A DNA stretch of 64,000 bases from Vibrio sp. SCSIO 43137 (lineage in GTDB: Bacteria; Pseudomonadota; Gammaproteobacteria; Enterobacterales; Vibrionaceae), in the NCBI RefSeq assembly GCF_028201475.1, contig NZ_CP116383.1:496001-560000 (forward strand), read 5' to 3'. Position numbers and translations under genes: made by a program. Below, piece by piece: positions 11,724-21,573 of the stretch. The notes under the pieces were generated by a model. The model was not told where the DNA came from. It did no database searches and worked only from the letters and a program-made list of their open reading frames with translations. Position 1 is the first letter of the stretch, and each line of letters begins with the position of its first letter.

Positions 11724-12344
11724 TCAGCGGTTAAGGGCAAAGGTTGGCAGAGACAAGTGCCATTTAATTGCCCCGAGGCGAATAGCCAGTGTTGAGACAG
11801 CACCCAGCAGGAAGGCGGAGTGATTATCCAGCCCGAAATGTAGAGCTGCAACATGGAAGAAACCACCGACAATACAGGCCGTAGCGTAAACCTCGCTTCG
11901 TAAAATCATAGGAATTTCCCGCGCCAGTACATCGCGGATAATACCACCGCCACAACCGGTGGAGACGCCCATAATAATAGCGATCAGATACGAGGTGTTA
12001 TAGCTGAGGGCTTTTTCAACACCGATACCGACAAAGGCTGCCAGTCCGATAGCATCACACACTGGTAGTACATACCACGGCAGCCGTTTAGGGCGGCGTA
12101 CAATGGCCATGGTCAGCAGGCAGGTGAGTAAAATAACCCAGATATAGGCATTATCGGTTACCCAGAATACTGGTGTCGCGCCAAGCAGTACATCGCGGAT
12201 AGAACCGCCGCCAATGGCGGTTACACTGGCCAGTACCATAACGCCAAACGGATCCATTTTTAACCGGCCTGCAAGCAGAACGCCGGAAACGGCAAATACA
12301 GCAGTACCGAATAGATCGATAAAATAGAGAAGTGAAGAGTCCAT
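11724..12344 (-). CDS. yadS: TRIC-family (UPF0126) membrane protein, YadS-like
   Basis: A 206-residue polytopic inner-membrane protein with about seven hydrophobic segments. It has the duplicated Gly-rich motif of the UPF0126/TRIC family, seen as ASVTAIGGGSIRDVLLG (first half) and GVSTGCGGGIIRDVLAREIP (second half). Bacterial TRIC proteins form trimeric monovalent-cation channels. The physiological role of this one is not known. In E. coli yadS neighbours btuF and mtnN, and the same grouping is kept here. The gene is last in a minus-strand run starting at mtnN. Confidence 0.9.
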   Translation of the reverse strand: MDSSLLYFIDLFGTAVFAVSGVLLAGRLKMDPFGVMVLASVTAIGGGSIRDVLLGATPVFWVTDNAYIWVILLTCLLTMAIVRRPKRLPWYVLPVCDAIGLAAFVGIGVEKALSYNTSYLIAIIMGVSTGCGGGIIRDVLAREIPMILRSEVYATACIVGGFFHVAALHFGLDNHSAFLLGAVSTLAIRLGAIKWHLSLPTFALNR

Positions 12345-12419
12345 GGTGCTAATTTCAGACTAGAAAAACTGAAGGCGATTCTACGCTAATTTATTAAGAA
12401 AATAATCTCATAAATTAGG

Positions 12420-13241
12420 CTATTTCTGATTTTTTGCCCGCACTTGATCGAAGCGGCTGCATACTTCTTCTATGGCCATAAGTGACCTTGGTGTCGGGCG
12501 GTTAAGCCAGTCAGAGTTTAGTGACCAGATATTGTGGTTCTGTACCGCCGGAAGCTGAGCTCGCCATTTATCCCACATTTCAGGGTTTTGGGTGGTATGT
12601 GACGAGGTAAAAATGGCTTCAGGCTTCCGGACTAATACCTGTTCTAACCCAACCTGAGGGTAAGGGTTAGGAGACTGTTTGAAAATATTGATACCACCAC
12701 AGAGTGAAAACACTTCACTGGGCCAGTGACTCTGGGCAATGGTATAGATGGGTTTGCTGCTTAACTGGTAAAAGTAGCGGACCTTTGTTCTGTCTCTGAA
12801 TTTCTCATCAAGCTTCGCCAGTTTGTCTCTGAATTTCTGCGCATTCAGCATACCAATATCGGGGTTATTGGCGTATTGACTCAGCTCTTCTAATCTGACA
12901 GCAATGTCTGACAGTTTGTCCGTGTCTGAGTAGTAAATCTTATAGCCAAGCTGCTCAAGTTGGGTTAATGATTTACTCACACCGCCGGAGCGCCATGCGA
13001 CGATTAAATCGGGATTAAGTGCAATGATCCTTTCAACATTAACACTCTGGAAGCTGGCCACCCGTTCGAGCTGCTTTGCCTCCTCCGGATAGTCACTAAA
13101 GTCACTGACAGCAATTAGCTTATCGGCCAGCCCCGCAGCATAGACAAGCTCAGTAGAGGAGGGGGCAAGTGAGATAATGCGCTCTATAGCGAAGCTGAAT
13201 GGTGCGAAAATCAGCAGCAGAACCGTGAGTAAAAGCCTCAA
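12420..13241 (-). CDS. btuF: Periplasmic vitamin B12-binding protein BtuF
   Basis: BtuF delivers cobalamin to the BtuCD importer in the inner membrane. The 273-residue protein has a Sec signal peptide (about residues 1-18, ending SFA), then the typical ERIISLAPSSTELVYAAGL start of class III binding proteins and NPDLIVAW. The C-terminal half contains WPSEVFSLCGG and the PRSLMAIEEVC end typical of BtuF. Its start is 1 bp from the stop of the CbiB-like gene, so the two are co-transcribed. BtuC and BtuD are not in this window. Confidence 0.93.
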   Translation of the reverse strand: MRLLLTVLLLIFAPFSFAIERIISLAPSSTELVYAAGLADKLIAVSDFSDYPEEAKQLERVASFQSVNVERIIALNPDLIVAWRSGGVSKSLTQLEQLGYKIYYSDTDKLSDIAVRLEELSQYANNPDIGMLNAQKFRDKLAKLDEKFRDRTKVRYFYQLSSKPIYTIAQSHWPSEVFSLCGGINIFKQSPNPYPQVGLEQVLVRKPEAIFTSSHTTQNPEMWDKWRAQLPAVQNHNIWSLNSDWLNRPTPRSLMAIEEVCSRFDQVRAKNQK

Positions 13242-13242
13242 G

Positions 13243-14196
13243 CTAGACTCCCTGATAAAGCAAGAACATCAGTATGCTTTGTAAGATGATCCAGCCATAT
13301 GTCCGCCATGCCAGCAGTGTTTGTAGCTGTGCGATATGGATGGCCGATGGAGCCACTCTTCCGCCCAGTTTAGGCCGGACTGATTTTTTGTCCTGATAAA
13401 TAGCCGGGCCGCCAAGTGACAGCTGTAGCTTATTGCCGGTTGCAGCGAGTAACCATGCCGGCCCCGGCGTCGGCCAGTTTTTACCCTGACTGTACATCTG
13501 CTTCAGGGTGGTCATGCCATTTTTACCGACAGCAATCATCAGGCTAAATAGCCGCAAGGGTATAAAGTCCATACAGGCAAGCATACGAATAGCGGGAAGA
13601 CCGAACGGCAGAAATTTCTCATTACTCGGAGACCATGCCCTTGCCAGCTCCTGAATTAACCGGTAGCTGAAAGCACCTATGCCACCTGCAATGCCGTACC
13701 AGAACAGTACAGCAACTACATTGCGGCCGTATCCTAGCAGAACGGTTTCTGCCCCGGCCTTGCCTAACCCCAGAGGAGATAGTGAGCCGGTTTCCCGGTT
13801 CAGAATGGGTTTCAGCAGGCTTCGGGCCAGCTTTTTATCTTCTTTGGCCAGTGCGCTGGTTAACTGAGTAGCCAGTTTTTCACTGTTACGCCAGTCAATG
13901 GCTAGCAGTAACAACGCCAGTTCAAACAGCTGTTCCTGCCAGACTAAAGGTTTAAGTGCCATTAATACGGCTAAGGCAGGTATCACCATTAACAGCCATG
14001 CCAGAGAGCCGGATATCAGGCTCTGGGAGTAGCTTGCATTGGTATTGACTTTATCAGCCAGAATTCGGGCGAAAGCACGCCATAAGGTTGCGGGATGAGC
14101 AGATACAGGAATAGGCAATATCAGATGAAACAGAATGGCACCCCATAACACTAACAGGGCACCATTACTGTAAAATTGCTCAAATGCAGCTTGCAT
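13243..14196 (-). CDS. CobD/CbiB-family cobalamin biosynthesis membrane protein
   Basis: A 317-residue protein with several hydrophobic segments (about residues 12-30, 60-82, 160-185, 298-315). It matches the CobD/CbiB family, for example in LSPLGLGKAGAETV, NVVAVLFWYGIAGGIGAFSYRLI and NWPTPGPAWLLAA. CbiB attaches aminopropanol (phosphate) to cobyric acid to make cobinamide. It lies 7 bp after mtnN and 1 bp before btuF. In E. coli mtnN and btuF are adjacent without this gene. No other corrin-ring genes are nearby, so a salvage or remodelling role is inferred. The N-terminal part looks divergent, so the exact activity is uncertain. Confidence 0.82.
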   Translation of the reverse strand: MQAAFEQFYSNGALLVLWGAILFHLILPIPVSAHPATLWRAFARILADKVNTNASYSQSLISGSLAWLLMVIPALAVLMALKPLVWQEQLFELALLLLAIDWRNSEKLATQLTSALAKEDKKLARSLLKPILNRETGSLSPLGLGKAGAETVLLGYGRNVVAVLFWYGIAGGIGAFSYRLIQELARAWSPSNEKFLPFGLPAIRMLACMDFIPLRLFSLMIAVGKNGMTTLKQMYSQGKNWPTPGPAWLLAATGNKLQLSLGGPAIYQDKKSVRPKLGGRVAPSAIHIAQLQTLLAWRTYGWIILQSILMFLLYQGV

Positions 14197-14203
14197 AGAT
14201 AGC

Positions 14204-14899
14204 TTACTTAAGCAGCTCGATCATATTGATCACCATCTCTGAAGAGCTTTTCGCTGCCAGAGGCAGAAACTCATCAAAGGTCATTGGTGATTCTTTATCT
14301 GCCACGTCAGAAATGGCGCGAACCACAACAAATGGTTTACCAAACTGATGGCACGTCTGACCTACTGCTGCCGCTTCCATTTCAACGGCAATAACAGAAG
14401 GGAAGTGTTTAAGAATAAACTGGTTGTGTTGCTCTGAGTTTACAAAAGTATCACCGGTACAGATCAGGCCTCGTACCGCGTGCTTGTCTTTCATTTTAGC
14501 CAGCGCTTTCTCAGCCGTTTCCATCAGCTTCTCATCGGCAGCAAAGGCTGCAGGCTGACCGGCCATCTGGCCCATCTCATAGCCGAATGCTGTTACGTCT
14601 GCGTCGTGGTAACGCACTTCAGTAGAGATAACCACATCACCTAAGTTCAGGCTTGAATCAAAACCACCGGCAGAACCTGTGTTGATAATCAAATCCGGAT
14701 CAAAGTGATCGATCAGTATGGTGGTACCAACCGCTACGGAAACTTTACCAATACCCGACTGAAGCAGTACAACATCAGCACCGTTTAGTGTGCCCGAATA
14801 GAAGGTACAGCCTCCTTTTTGCATCACTTCGCAGTTGCTGATTGCTTCTCTCAGGATGGTCACTTCTTGCTCCATCGCACCAATAATACCGATTTTCAT
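14204..14899 (-). CDS. mtnN: 5'-methylthioadenosine/S-adenosylhomocysteine nucleosidase
   Basis: MtnN (Pfs) cleaves adenine from MTA, SAH and 5'-deoxyadenosine, recycling by-products of SAM chemistry and giving the precursor of autoinducer-2. The 231-residue protein begins [13 protein letters not shown]. It has INTGSAGGF, the GDTFVNS substrate loop, [10 protein letters not shown] with the ribose-binding Glu, and [10 protein letters not shown] with the catalytic Asp. It heads the minus-strand run mtnN-cbiB-like-btuF-yadS. Confidence 0.98.
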   Translation of the reverse strand: MKIGIIGAMEQEVTILREAISNCEVMQKGGCTFYSGTLNGADVVLLQSGIGKVSVAVGTTILIDHFDPDLIINTGSAGGFDSSLNLGDVVISTEVRYHDADVTAFGYEMGQMAGQPAAFAADEKLMETAEKALAKMKDKHAVRGLICTGDTFVNSEQHNQFILKHFPSVIAVEMEAAAVGQTCHQFGKPFVVVRAISDVADKESPMTFDEFLPLAAKSSSEMVINMIELLK

Positions 14900-14973
14900 A
14901 GCTATTCTCTTTTAATTAACGGAATCAAAATTTTAAGAATTGTAGCATATCGCCTGATAGCCGCCACAGATAT

Positions 14974-14999
14974 AAAAAAGGCCAGCGTAAAAGCTGGCC
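14974..14999 (-). terminator. Terminator of gltBD (minus strand)
   Basis: Stem GGCCAGC / GCTGGCC with a 6-base loop. On the minus strand it is followed by TTTTTT. It lies 34 bp beyond the gltD stop codon. Confidence 0.85.
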
Positions 15000-15032
15000 A
15001 AAATAAAGTTTGGAAGGAAACTTTACAAAAAA

Positions 15033-16505
15033 TTATGCATTTGAAAGCATCAATGAATCTGATTTGGCTTCAAGGTTAGTGTTACCCATCAGGTAATCAT
15101 CAACGGCACGGGCGCATTCGCGACCTTCGTTGATACAACGTACCACCAGAGACTGTCCGGTACGCATATCACCAGCGGCAAACACACCTTTCTGGTTAGT
15201 CATAAAGCCTTCTGTTGCCACATTGCCTCTGTCATCCAGCTTGATATCAAGCTGAGCCAGTACCCCATCCGGTTCCGGATGCAGGAAGCCCATTGCAAGG
15301 AAAGCCATATCACAAGCAATAACACGCTCGCTGCCTTCAATTTCTTTGAAGTTAGGACGCTCGCCCGGTTTAGCATCTTCCCAGACAATATCAGCCAGAC
15401 GAAGGCCGGTAACATTGCCTTTGTCATCACCGATAAACTCTTTGGTCAGAATGTTCCAGTGACGTTCACAACCCTCTTCGTGTGAAGTAGAGGTACGAAG
15501 AATCATAGGGTATTGAGGCCACGGCATATTTACCGGTCTTTTCTCCGGTGGCATTGGCATGATCTCAACCTGAGTGATGCTGGCGGCACCGTGACGGTTT
15601 GAAGTACCGACACAGTCTGAACCTGTATCACCACCACCGATTACCACAACATGTTTGCCTTTGGCGTGGATCTCTTTGGTTTTCAGATCCATATTGTTGG
15701 CGCGGCGGTTGTTTTGCCCGAGAAACTCCATGGCAAAGTGCACGCCATTCAGCTCACGGCCGGAGATAGGAAGATCTCTCGGCACTGTTGAACCAACGGT
15801 AAGCAGAACCACGTCATACTCCTGACGAAGCTGCAGTGCATTCACATCTACACCGATATGAGCACCGGTTTCAAACACAATGCCAGCTTCTTCCATCAGG
15901 CTCACTTTGCGATCGATAACATCCATACCCAGCTTAAAGTCGGGGATACCAAAGCGAAGCAGACCACCCACTTTTTCGTCACGCTCATAAACCGTAACGC
16001 AGTGGCCGGCACTGTTCAGCTGCTCGGCAGCCGCCAGACCAGCAGGGCCTGAACCGATAATTGCCACGGTTTTACCAGTACGGATACGTGGTTTTTTCGG
16101 CTTGGCGTAGCCCTCTTTATAGGCTCTCTCAACGATGGTTTTTTCAATATTACAGATGGTAATAGGATCTTGGTTAATGCCCAGAACACAAGCAGTTTCA
16201 CAAGGTGAAGGACAAACACGACCGGTAAACTCCGGAAAGTTGTTTGTGCTGCTCAGAATGTTCCATGCCTCTTCCCAGCTGTCACGATAAACGGCATCGT
16301 TAAACTCAGGAATAATATTTCCTATCGGGCAGCCGCTATGACAAAACGGCACACCACAGTCCATACAGCGAGAAGCCTGTTGATTGATCTTCTCACCAAA
16401 CTCTTCGTTTAGGACGAACTCTTTGTTGTCTTGAATACGAACACTTGGATCAAGCTTTTGTGGCAGCTCACGACCATGTTCTAAAAATCCAGTAGGCTTA
16501 CCCAT
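15033..16505 (-). CDS. gltD: Glutamate synthase (NADPH) small subunit
   Basis: GltD supplies electrons from NADPH via FAD to the large subunit for glutamate synthesis. The 490-residue protein has the N-terminal Fe-S region with two Cys clusters (CMDCGVPFCHSGCP near residue 47 and CPSPCETACVLG near 97). An FAD Rossmann motif GSGPAGLAAAEQL lies near residue 150 and an NADPH motif VVIGGGDTGSDC near 290. The C-terminal FAAGDMRTGQSLVV closes the FAD site. Its start codon abuts the gltB stop (position 16505 is shared), consistent with coupled, stoichiometric translation. Confidence 0.98.
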   Translation of the reverse strand: MGKPTGFLEHGRELPQKLDPSVRIQDNKEFVLNEEFGEKINQQASRCMDCGVPFCHSGCPIGNIIPEFNDAVYRDSWEEAWNILSSTNNFPEFTGRVCPSPCETACVLGINQDPITICNIEKTIVERAYKEGYAKPKKPRIRTGKTVAIIGSGPAGLAAAEQLNSAGHCVTVYERDEKVGGLLRFGIPDFKLGMDVIDRKVSLMEEAGIVFETGAHIGVDVNALQLRQEYDVVLLTVGSTVPRDLPISGRELNGVHFAMEFLGQNNRRANNMDLKTKEIHAKGKHVVVIGGGDTGSDCVGTSNRHGAASITQVEIMPMPPEKRPVNMPWPQYPMILRTSTSHEEGCERHWNILTKEFIGDDKGNVTGLRLADIVWEDAKPGERPNFKEIEGSERVIACDMAFLAMGFLHPEPDGVLAQLDIKLDDRGNVATEGFMTNQKGVFAAGDMRTGQSLVVRCINEGRECARAVDDYLMGNTNLEAKSDSLMLSNA

Positions 16506-19500
16506 TATACTGCCTCCAACTCTTCCGTGTGTTCTGCTTGCTGTTGTGCCTTGCGCTTCTGAAGTACCGCTTTGTAGTCACGCGGCATTACCTTAACCAT
16601 CTGCTTAAGGTTTGCTTCGAAGTCTTCAAGGAACGCTTTAGCAACAGCACTTCCTGTAAACTCAATATGCTTGCTTAGCATCTCTTGCAGTAAGGCTCTG
16701 TCTTCCTGCTCGATTGGATCCAAGTCAACCAGTTCCGGGTTCAGCTTGGTTTCAAAATCGCCTTCTTTATCCCAGACATAAGCAGTACCACCACTCATAC
16801 CTGCAGCAAAGTTACGGCCTGTTGAGCCAAGAATAACCGCAGTACCGCCAGTCATATATTCACAGCCGTGGTCACCCACACCTTCAACAACCACCTTGGC
16901 ACCTGAGTTACGTACACAGAAACGCTCACCAGCCAGACCACGGATATAAGACTCACCAGAAGTCGCGCCGTAGAAGCAGACGTTACCAACCACAATGTTG
17001 TTTTCAGCAACAATTGAAGAGTTAGTGTCCGGATAAAGTACCAGAGTACCGCCGGATAAACCTTTACCCCAGTAGTCGTTGGCGTTGCCTTCTACTTCGA
17101 ACTGTACGCCTTTAGACAGGAAGGCTCCGAAAGATTGACCAGCAGAACCGTTAAACTTCACCTTCATGGTGTTAGGCAGGCCCTGATCTTTGAAGACCTT
17201 AGAGATCTCGTTGGATAGCATGGTGCCTGTTGAACGGTCGGTATTGATAATCGGTAGTTCCGCACTAACGGCTTCACCCTTCTCAATGGCCGGTTTAGCA
17301 AGATCGATCAGTTTGCGGTCGAGTACTTCTTCCAGCAGGTGGTTCTGCTCAATCTGGTTGTAAACGCCGTCAGATTCACGGGCAGGTTCGATATAAAGAA
17401 CAGGAGAAAGATCCAGGTTCTTATATTTCCAGTGCTGGATATCGTCACGTACTTTCAGCTTCTGAGACTGACCAACCATTTCATCAATGGTGCGGAAGCC
17501 CAGTTCAGCCATGATTTCACGCAGACCTTCAGCCATATACTGGAAGAAAGTAACCACGTCTTCTACGCGACCGTCAAAGCGTTCACGCAGGGTTTTGTTT
17601 TGTGTTGCGATACCCACAGGACAGGTGTTCTTATGACACTTACGCATCATGATACAACCTTCAACCACAAGGGCAGCCGTTGCCACGCCCCACTCTTCTG
17701 CACCCAGAAGGGTAGCAACAGCAAGGTCACGAGGTGTCTTCATCTGGCCGTCAGACTGAACTACGATACGGTTACGAAGACCGTTTTTCAGTAGTGTCTG
17801 ATGCGTTTCAGCCAGACCAAGCTCCCATGGAAGGCCAGTATGGCGGATAGATGAAATTGGTGATGCACCTGTACCGCCATCGAAACCGGCGATAAGTACA
17901 ACATCGGCTTTTGCCTTAGCTACACCTGAAGCGATAGTACCTACGCCCGCTTCCGATACCAGCTTGACGTTTACACGGCCGTTACGGTTGGCGTTTTTCA
18001 GATCGTAGATAAGCTGAGCCAAATCCTCGATCGAGTAGATATCGTGGTGTGGCGGAGGTGAAATCAGACCAACTCCCGGAGTGGAGTGTCGGGTTGCACC
18101 GATCCAGTCATCGACTTTGTCACCCGGTAGCTGACCACCTTCACCCGGTTTCGCACCCTGAGCCATCTTGATCTGAATTTCATCAGAGTTGGTCAGGTAG
18201 TATGAAGTTACACCGAAACGGCCGGAGGCAACCTGCTTGATTGCTGAGCGTTCCCAGTCACCATTCTCTTTCTTCTCAAAACGAGCCGGATCTTCACCAC
18301 CTTCACCTGAGTTGGATTTTGCTCCAATCCGGTTCATGGCTACCGCCAGTGTTGAGTGTGCTTCGTAAGAGATGGAACCAAAGCTCATTGCACCCGTTGC
18401 GAATCGCTTAAGAATGCTTTCAATCGGCTCTACTTCAGCCAGAGGTACGGCACCCGCCGGGTTCTTAACAAACTCTAACTGGCTACGAAGTGTCGCTGCG
18501 TTGTCGCCTTGTGCATCAACGGTTTGAGCATATTGTTTAAACTGAGCAAAATCTTTATTACGGGTAGACTGTTGCAACAGGGAAATAGTTTCAGGGTTAA
18601 ACAGGTGTTTTTCACCACGCTGTTTCCACTGATAAACACCGCCGACATCCAGCATCTGGATAGGGATTTCACGGCTCGGATAACCGATGCGGTGACGTAC
18701 CAGTACTTCTTTGGCAATATCGTCGATACTCAGACCCTGAATACGGGTAACCGTACCGGTAAAGTACTTGTCTACTACTGACTTGCTGATACCAAGGGCT
18801 TCAAAGATCTGTGCACCATGGTAGGACTGCAGGGTAGAGATACCCATCTTAGAGAAGATCTTCAGCAGGCCGCCGTTAACGCCTTTACGGTAGTTGTTAA
18901 ACAGCTCTTCTGAAGGTGTTTGCGGATCCAGTTTGTTTTTCTTCTGCAGGTCGACAATGGTTTCAAGCACCAGATACGGGTTAACGGCGTTAGCACCGTA
19001 GCCGACAAGAGTAGCAAAGTGGTGTGTTTCACGTGCATCACCTGTCTCAATGACGATATCACACTTAGCACGAAGCCCTTTGCGGATCAGGTGGTGGTGA
19101 ACGGCACCTACAGCCAGCATGGCCGGAATGGCGGCGTGGTTTGAGTTAACGGCACGGTCCGTCAGAAGGATGATTGAGTAACCGTCGATAACGGCATCTT
19201 CTGCATACTGGCAGATACGCTTAAGGGCGCGTTCCAGTTTGCCTTCTTCCTCGCTGGCGCGGAATACGATATCCAGTGTTTTCGCCTGCAGGTGCTCATT
19301 ATCGATAGCACGCAGTTTTTCAAGTTCTGAGTTAGACAGAACAGGCGATTCCAGTTCTACTTTCTGACAGTGCTCAGGAGACTCAGCCAGCAGGTTTTGA
19401 TCTTTACCAAGATAAGTATTCAGCGACATCACCATACGCTCACGGATTGGGTCAATCGGTGGGTTGGTTACCTGTGCAAATAGCTGTTTAAAGTAGTTAG

Positions 19501-21052
19501 ACAGATGCTGTGACTGATGAGAAAGTACTGCCAGCGGCCAGTCAGCACCCATAGCACCTAGTGGTTCCTTGGCATCTTTTGCCATAGGAACAATAATTTC
19601 GTTCACCTCTTCAGAAGTGATACCAAAAGCCTGTTGGTTATGCAGCAATCTTTCAGCCGATGGCTGGTGGTGCATGTTGTCGGCTTCCGGCAGCTTCTTA
19701 AGGCTGAGCAGGTTCTCTTTTACCCACTGCTTATAAGGCTGTGCACTGGCAATGCTGTCTTTCACTTCTTCATCAGAGATGATGCGGCCTTCTTCCAGAT
19801 CGGCAACAAAGATTCTGCCCGGCTGCAGGCGGCCGTGGAATTCCACGTTTTCAGGAGCGATCTCTACCACACCTGATTCAGACGCCATCACCAGAAAATC
19901 ATCTTTAGTTACTGTATAACGGGAAGGACGCAAGCCATTACGGTCTAGTGTGGCACCCACCTGTACACCATCGGTGAAACAAACAGATGCAGGGCCGTCC
20001 CACGGTTCCATAACGTTAGCATGGTACTGGTAGAATGCACGGCGCTCAGGATCCATATTTTTGTTTTCCTGCCACGCTTCCGGAATCATCATCATCAGGG
20101 CATGAGGCAGGCTACGGCCGGCAAGGATAAGCAGCTCCAGCGCCATATCAAAGTTGGACGAGTCTGAGCTTCCTTCCTGACAGATAGGCAGAAGCATATC
20201 AATTTCAGCCTGAGTAAACAGGTCAGAACTCAGGATCGCTTCACGCGCTTTCATCCAGTTCAGGTTACCGCGAACTGTGTTGATTTCACCATTGTGGGCG
20301 ATATAACGGAAAGGTTGCGCCAGACGCCATTTAGGGAATGTATTGGTTGAGAAACGAGAGTGAACCAGTGCCAGTGCGGTTACCATGGTCGGGTTCTGAA
20401 GGTCGAGGAAATATTGCGGAACTTGTTCCGTAGTCAACTGACCTTTATAAACCAGTGTTTTGTAAGACATTGAGTTGATATAGAAATCATCACCAATATT
20501 AGACACACTTTCCAGACAAACACGAACTGTGTAGTTACGCAGAACATACAACTTACGTTCCAGCTCGTCAGGGGTTGTGCCCGGACCACCAGAGATAAAC
20601 ACATGTTCAAACTGAGGCTCAGTACTTAGCGGGTCGACACCAATCATTGAGTTGTCGGTCGGTAATACACGATAACCCAGAATTTCAAGATCCAGACGAC
20701 GGGCATTGCGCTCTAAAATGTCGCGACACTGCTGGCGTTTATGTTCGTCTTTAGGGAAAAGTACTACACCAACACCGTATTTCTCAAATGACGGTATTTT
20801 AATGCCCAGTTTGACAGTCTCTTCAAGTAAAAACTCGTGTGGCTTCTGTAATAAAATACCAGCACCGTCACCGCTGCATGGGTCACAACCCTGTCCGCCA
20901 CGATGTTCCATTCGCGCAAGCATATCCAATGCCTGAGTAACCACATCGTGAGATTTACGGTTTTTTAAGTGAGCAACAAAACCGATACCACAAGCGTCAT
21001 GCTCCAGTTCAGGAGTATAAAGACCTTGTGCCTTCTGCTCTCTATCTACCAT
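16505..21052 (-). CDS. gltB: Glutamate synthase (NADPH) large subunit
   Basis: GltB makes glutamate from 2-oxoglutarate and glutamine. The ATG at 21052 is preferred to one at 21088 because it has an AAGGA ribosome site and gives a short propeptide ending before Cys21 (DACGIGF), the N-terminal nucleophile exposed on maturation. The 1515-residue protein contains the Ntn amidotransferase domain (to about residue 400), a central domain, the FMN domain with GGEDPAR and GGTGASPISS, the 3Fe-4S motif CX5CX4C (CIMMRKCHKNTC) and a C-terminal beta-helix with Gly-rich repeats (GGTLVLY, GGTAVILG, GGTAYVW). It is transcribed with gltD. Confidence 0.98.
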   Translation of the reverse strand: MVDREQKAQGLYTPELEHDACGIGFVAHLKNRKSHDVVTQALDMLARMEHRGGQGCDPCSGDGAGILLQKPHEFLLEETVKLGIKIPSFEKYGVGVVLFPKDEHKRQQCRDILERNARRLDLEILGYRVLPTDNSMIGVDPLSTEPQFEHVFISGGPGTTPDELERKLYVLRNYTVRVCLESVSNIGDDFYINSMSYKTLVYKGQLTTEQVPQYFLDLQNPTMVTALALVHSRFSTNTFPKWRLAQPFRYIAHNGEINTVRGNLNWMKAREAILSSDLFTQAEIDMLLPICQEGSSDSSNFDMALELLILAGRSLPHALMMMIPEAWQENKNMDPERRAFYQYHANVMEPWDGPASVCFTDGVQVGATLDRNGLRPSRYTVTKDDFLVMASESGVVEIAPENVEFHGRLQPGRIFVADLEEGRIISDEEVKDSIASAQPYKQWVKENLLSLKKLPEADNMHHQPSAERLLHNQQAFGITSEEVNEIIVPMAKDAKEPLGAMGADWPLAVLSHQSQHLSNYFKQLFAQVTNPPIDPIRERMVMSLNTYLGKDQNLLAESPEHCQKVELESPVLSNSELEKLRAIDNEHLQAKTLDIVFRASEEEGKLERALKRICQYAEDAVIDGYSIILLTDRAVNSNHAAIPAMLAVGAVHHHLIRKGLRAKCDIVIETGDARETHHFATLVGYGANAVNPYLVLETIVDLQKKNKLDPQTPSEELFNNYRKGVNGGLLKIFSKMGISTLQSYHGAQIFEALGISKSVVDKYFTGTVTRIQGLSIDDIAKEVLVRHRIGYPSREIPIQMLDVGGVYQWKQRGEKHLFNPETISLLQQSTRNKDFAQFKQYAQTVDAQGDNAATLRSQLEFVKNPAGAVPLAEVEPIESILKRFATGAMSFGSISYEAHSTLAVAMNRIGAKSNSGEGGEDPARFEKKENGDWERSAIKQVASGRFGVTSYYLTNSDEIQIKMAQGAKPGEGGQLPGDKVDDWIGATRHSTPGVGLISPPPHHDIYSIEDLAQLIYDLKNANRNGRVNVKLVSEAGVGTIASGVAKAKADVVLIAGFDGGTGASPISSIRHTGLPWELGLAETHQTLLKNGLRNRIVVQSDGQMKTPRDLAVATLLGAEEWGVATAALVVEGCIMMRKCHKNTCPVGIATQNKTLRERFDGRVEDVVTFFQYMAEGLREIMAELGFRTIDEMVGQSQKLKVRDDIQHWKYKNLDLSPVLYIEPARESDGVYNQIEQNHLLEEVLDRKLIDLAKPAIEKGEAVSAELPIINTDRSTGTMLSNEISKVFKDQGLPNTMKVKFNGSAGQSFGAFLSKGVQFEVEGNANDYWGKGLSGGTLVLYPDTNSSIVAENNIVVGNVCFYGATSGESYIRGLAGERFCVRNSGAKVVVEGVGDHGCEYMTGGTAVILGSTGRNFAAGMSGGTAYVWDKEGDFETKLNPELVDLDPIEQEDRALLQEMLSKHIEFTGSAVAKAFLEDFEANLKQMVKVMPRDYKAVLQKRKAQQQAEHTEELEAV

Positions 21053-21573
21053 AGATACATCCTTCCAATTAAATTTCAGGCGCAACATGCCTAAGGCAAT
21101 TGTTTCCTGTCTTTTATTTATGCTTATTCAACGCTCACCATGTGTGATGAGCTCGATTCCATTCTGTTCTTCACAGGAATAATTTATGTGAAGAAAACAT
21201 TTCCCTAGTGAAATCCGTTATTCTTGTGCCACTTTATAGTGGTTTATATAGGTGGGTTCGGATTGTCACAGATAAATCCGCACTTTTATCTTGTCCATTT
21301 TATTAAGAGTCAGAGTGCGAAGCTTCTTGTATCCTACAATTTTGTGTAGCTTAATTCCATTGAAAAGTTGAGGTGTATTAAGTTTTTTTTATTAAAAGTA
21401 TGAATAACAAGTAGATAAAACCGGCATATTTAGCCCTTTCGAGTCATTTATTGCGCATCTTTATTGATTTTTAATAGCATTGCAGACCACCGCTTCCCGT
21501 ATAATCTGCCGATACTATTTTTCATAGATGTAATTAATTTTCATTTTCATCACTCAGCAGGTAACAGAGAGAT
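21053..21573. other. Intergenic regulatory region, gltB / yhcC (divergent)
   Basis: About 520 AT-rich bases between divergent gltB and yhcC. It must hold both promoters. A TATAAT at 21500-21505 is a plausible -10 element for yhcC, but no well-spaced -35 box is clear. I see no ORF, tRNA or strong terminator hairpin. The length leaves room for a long gltBD leader or several binding sites, but none could be assigned. Confidence 0.5.
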
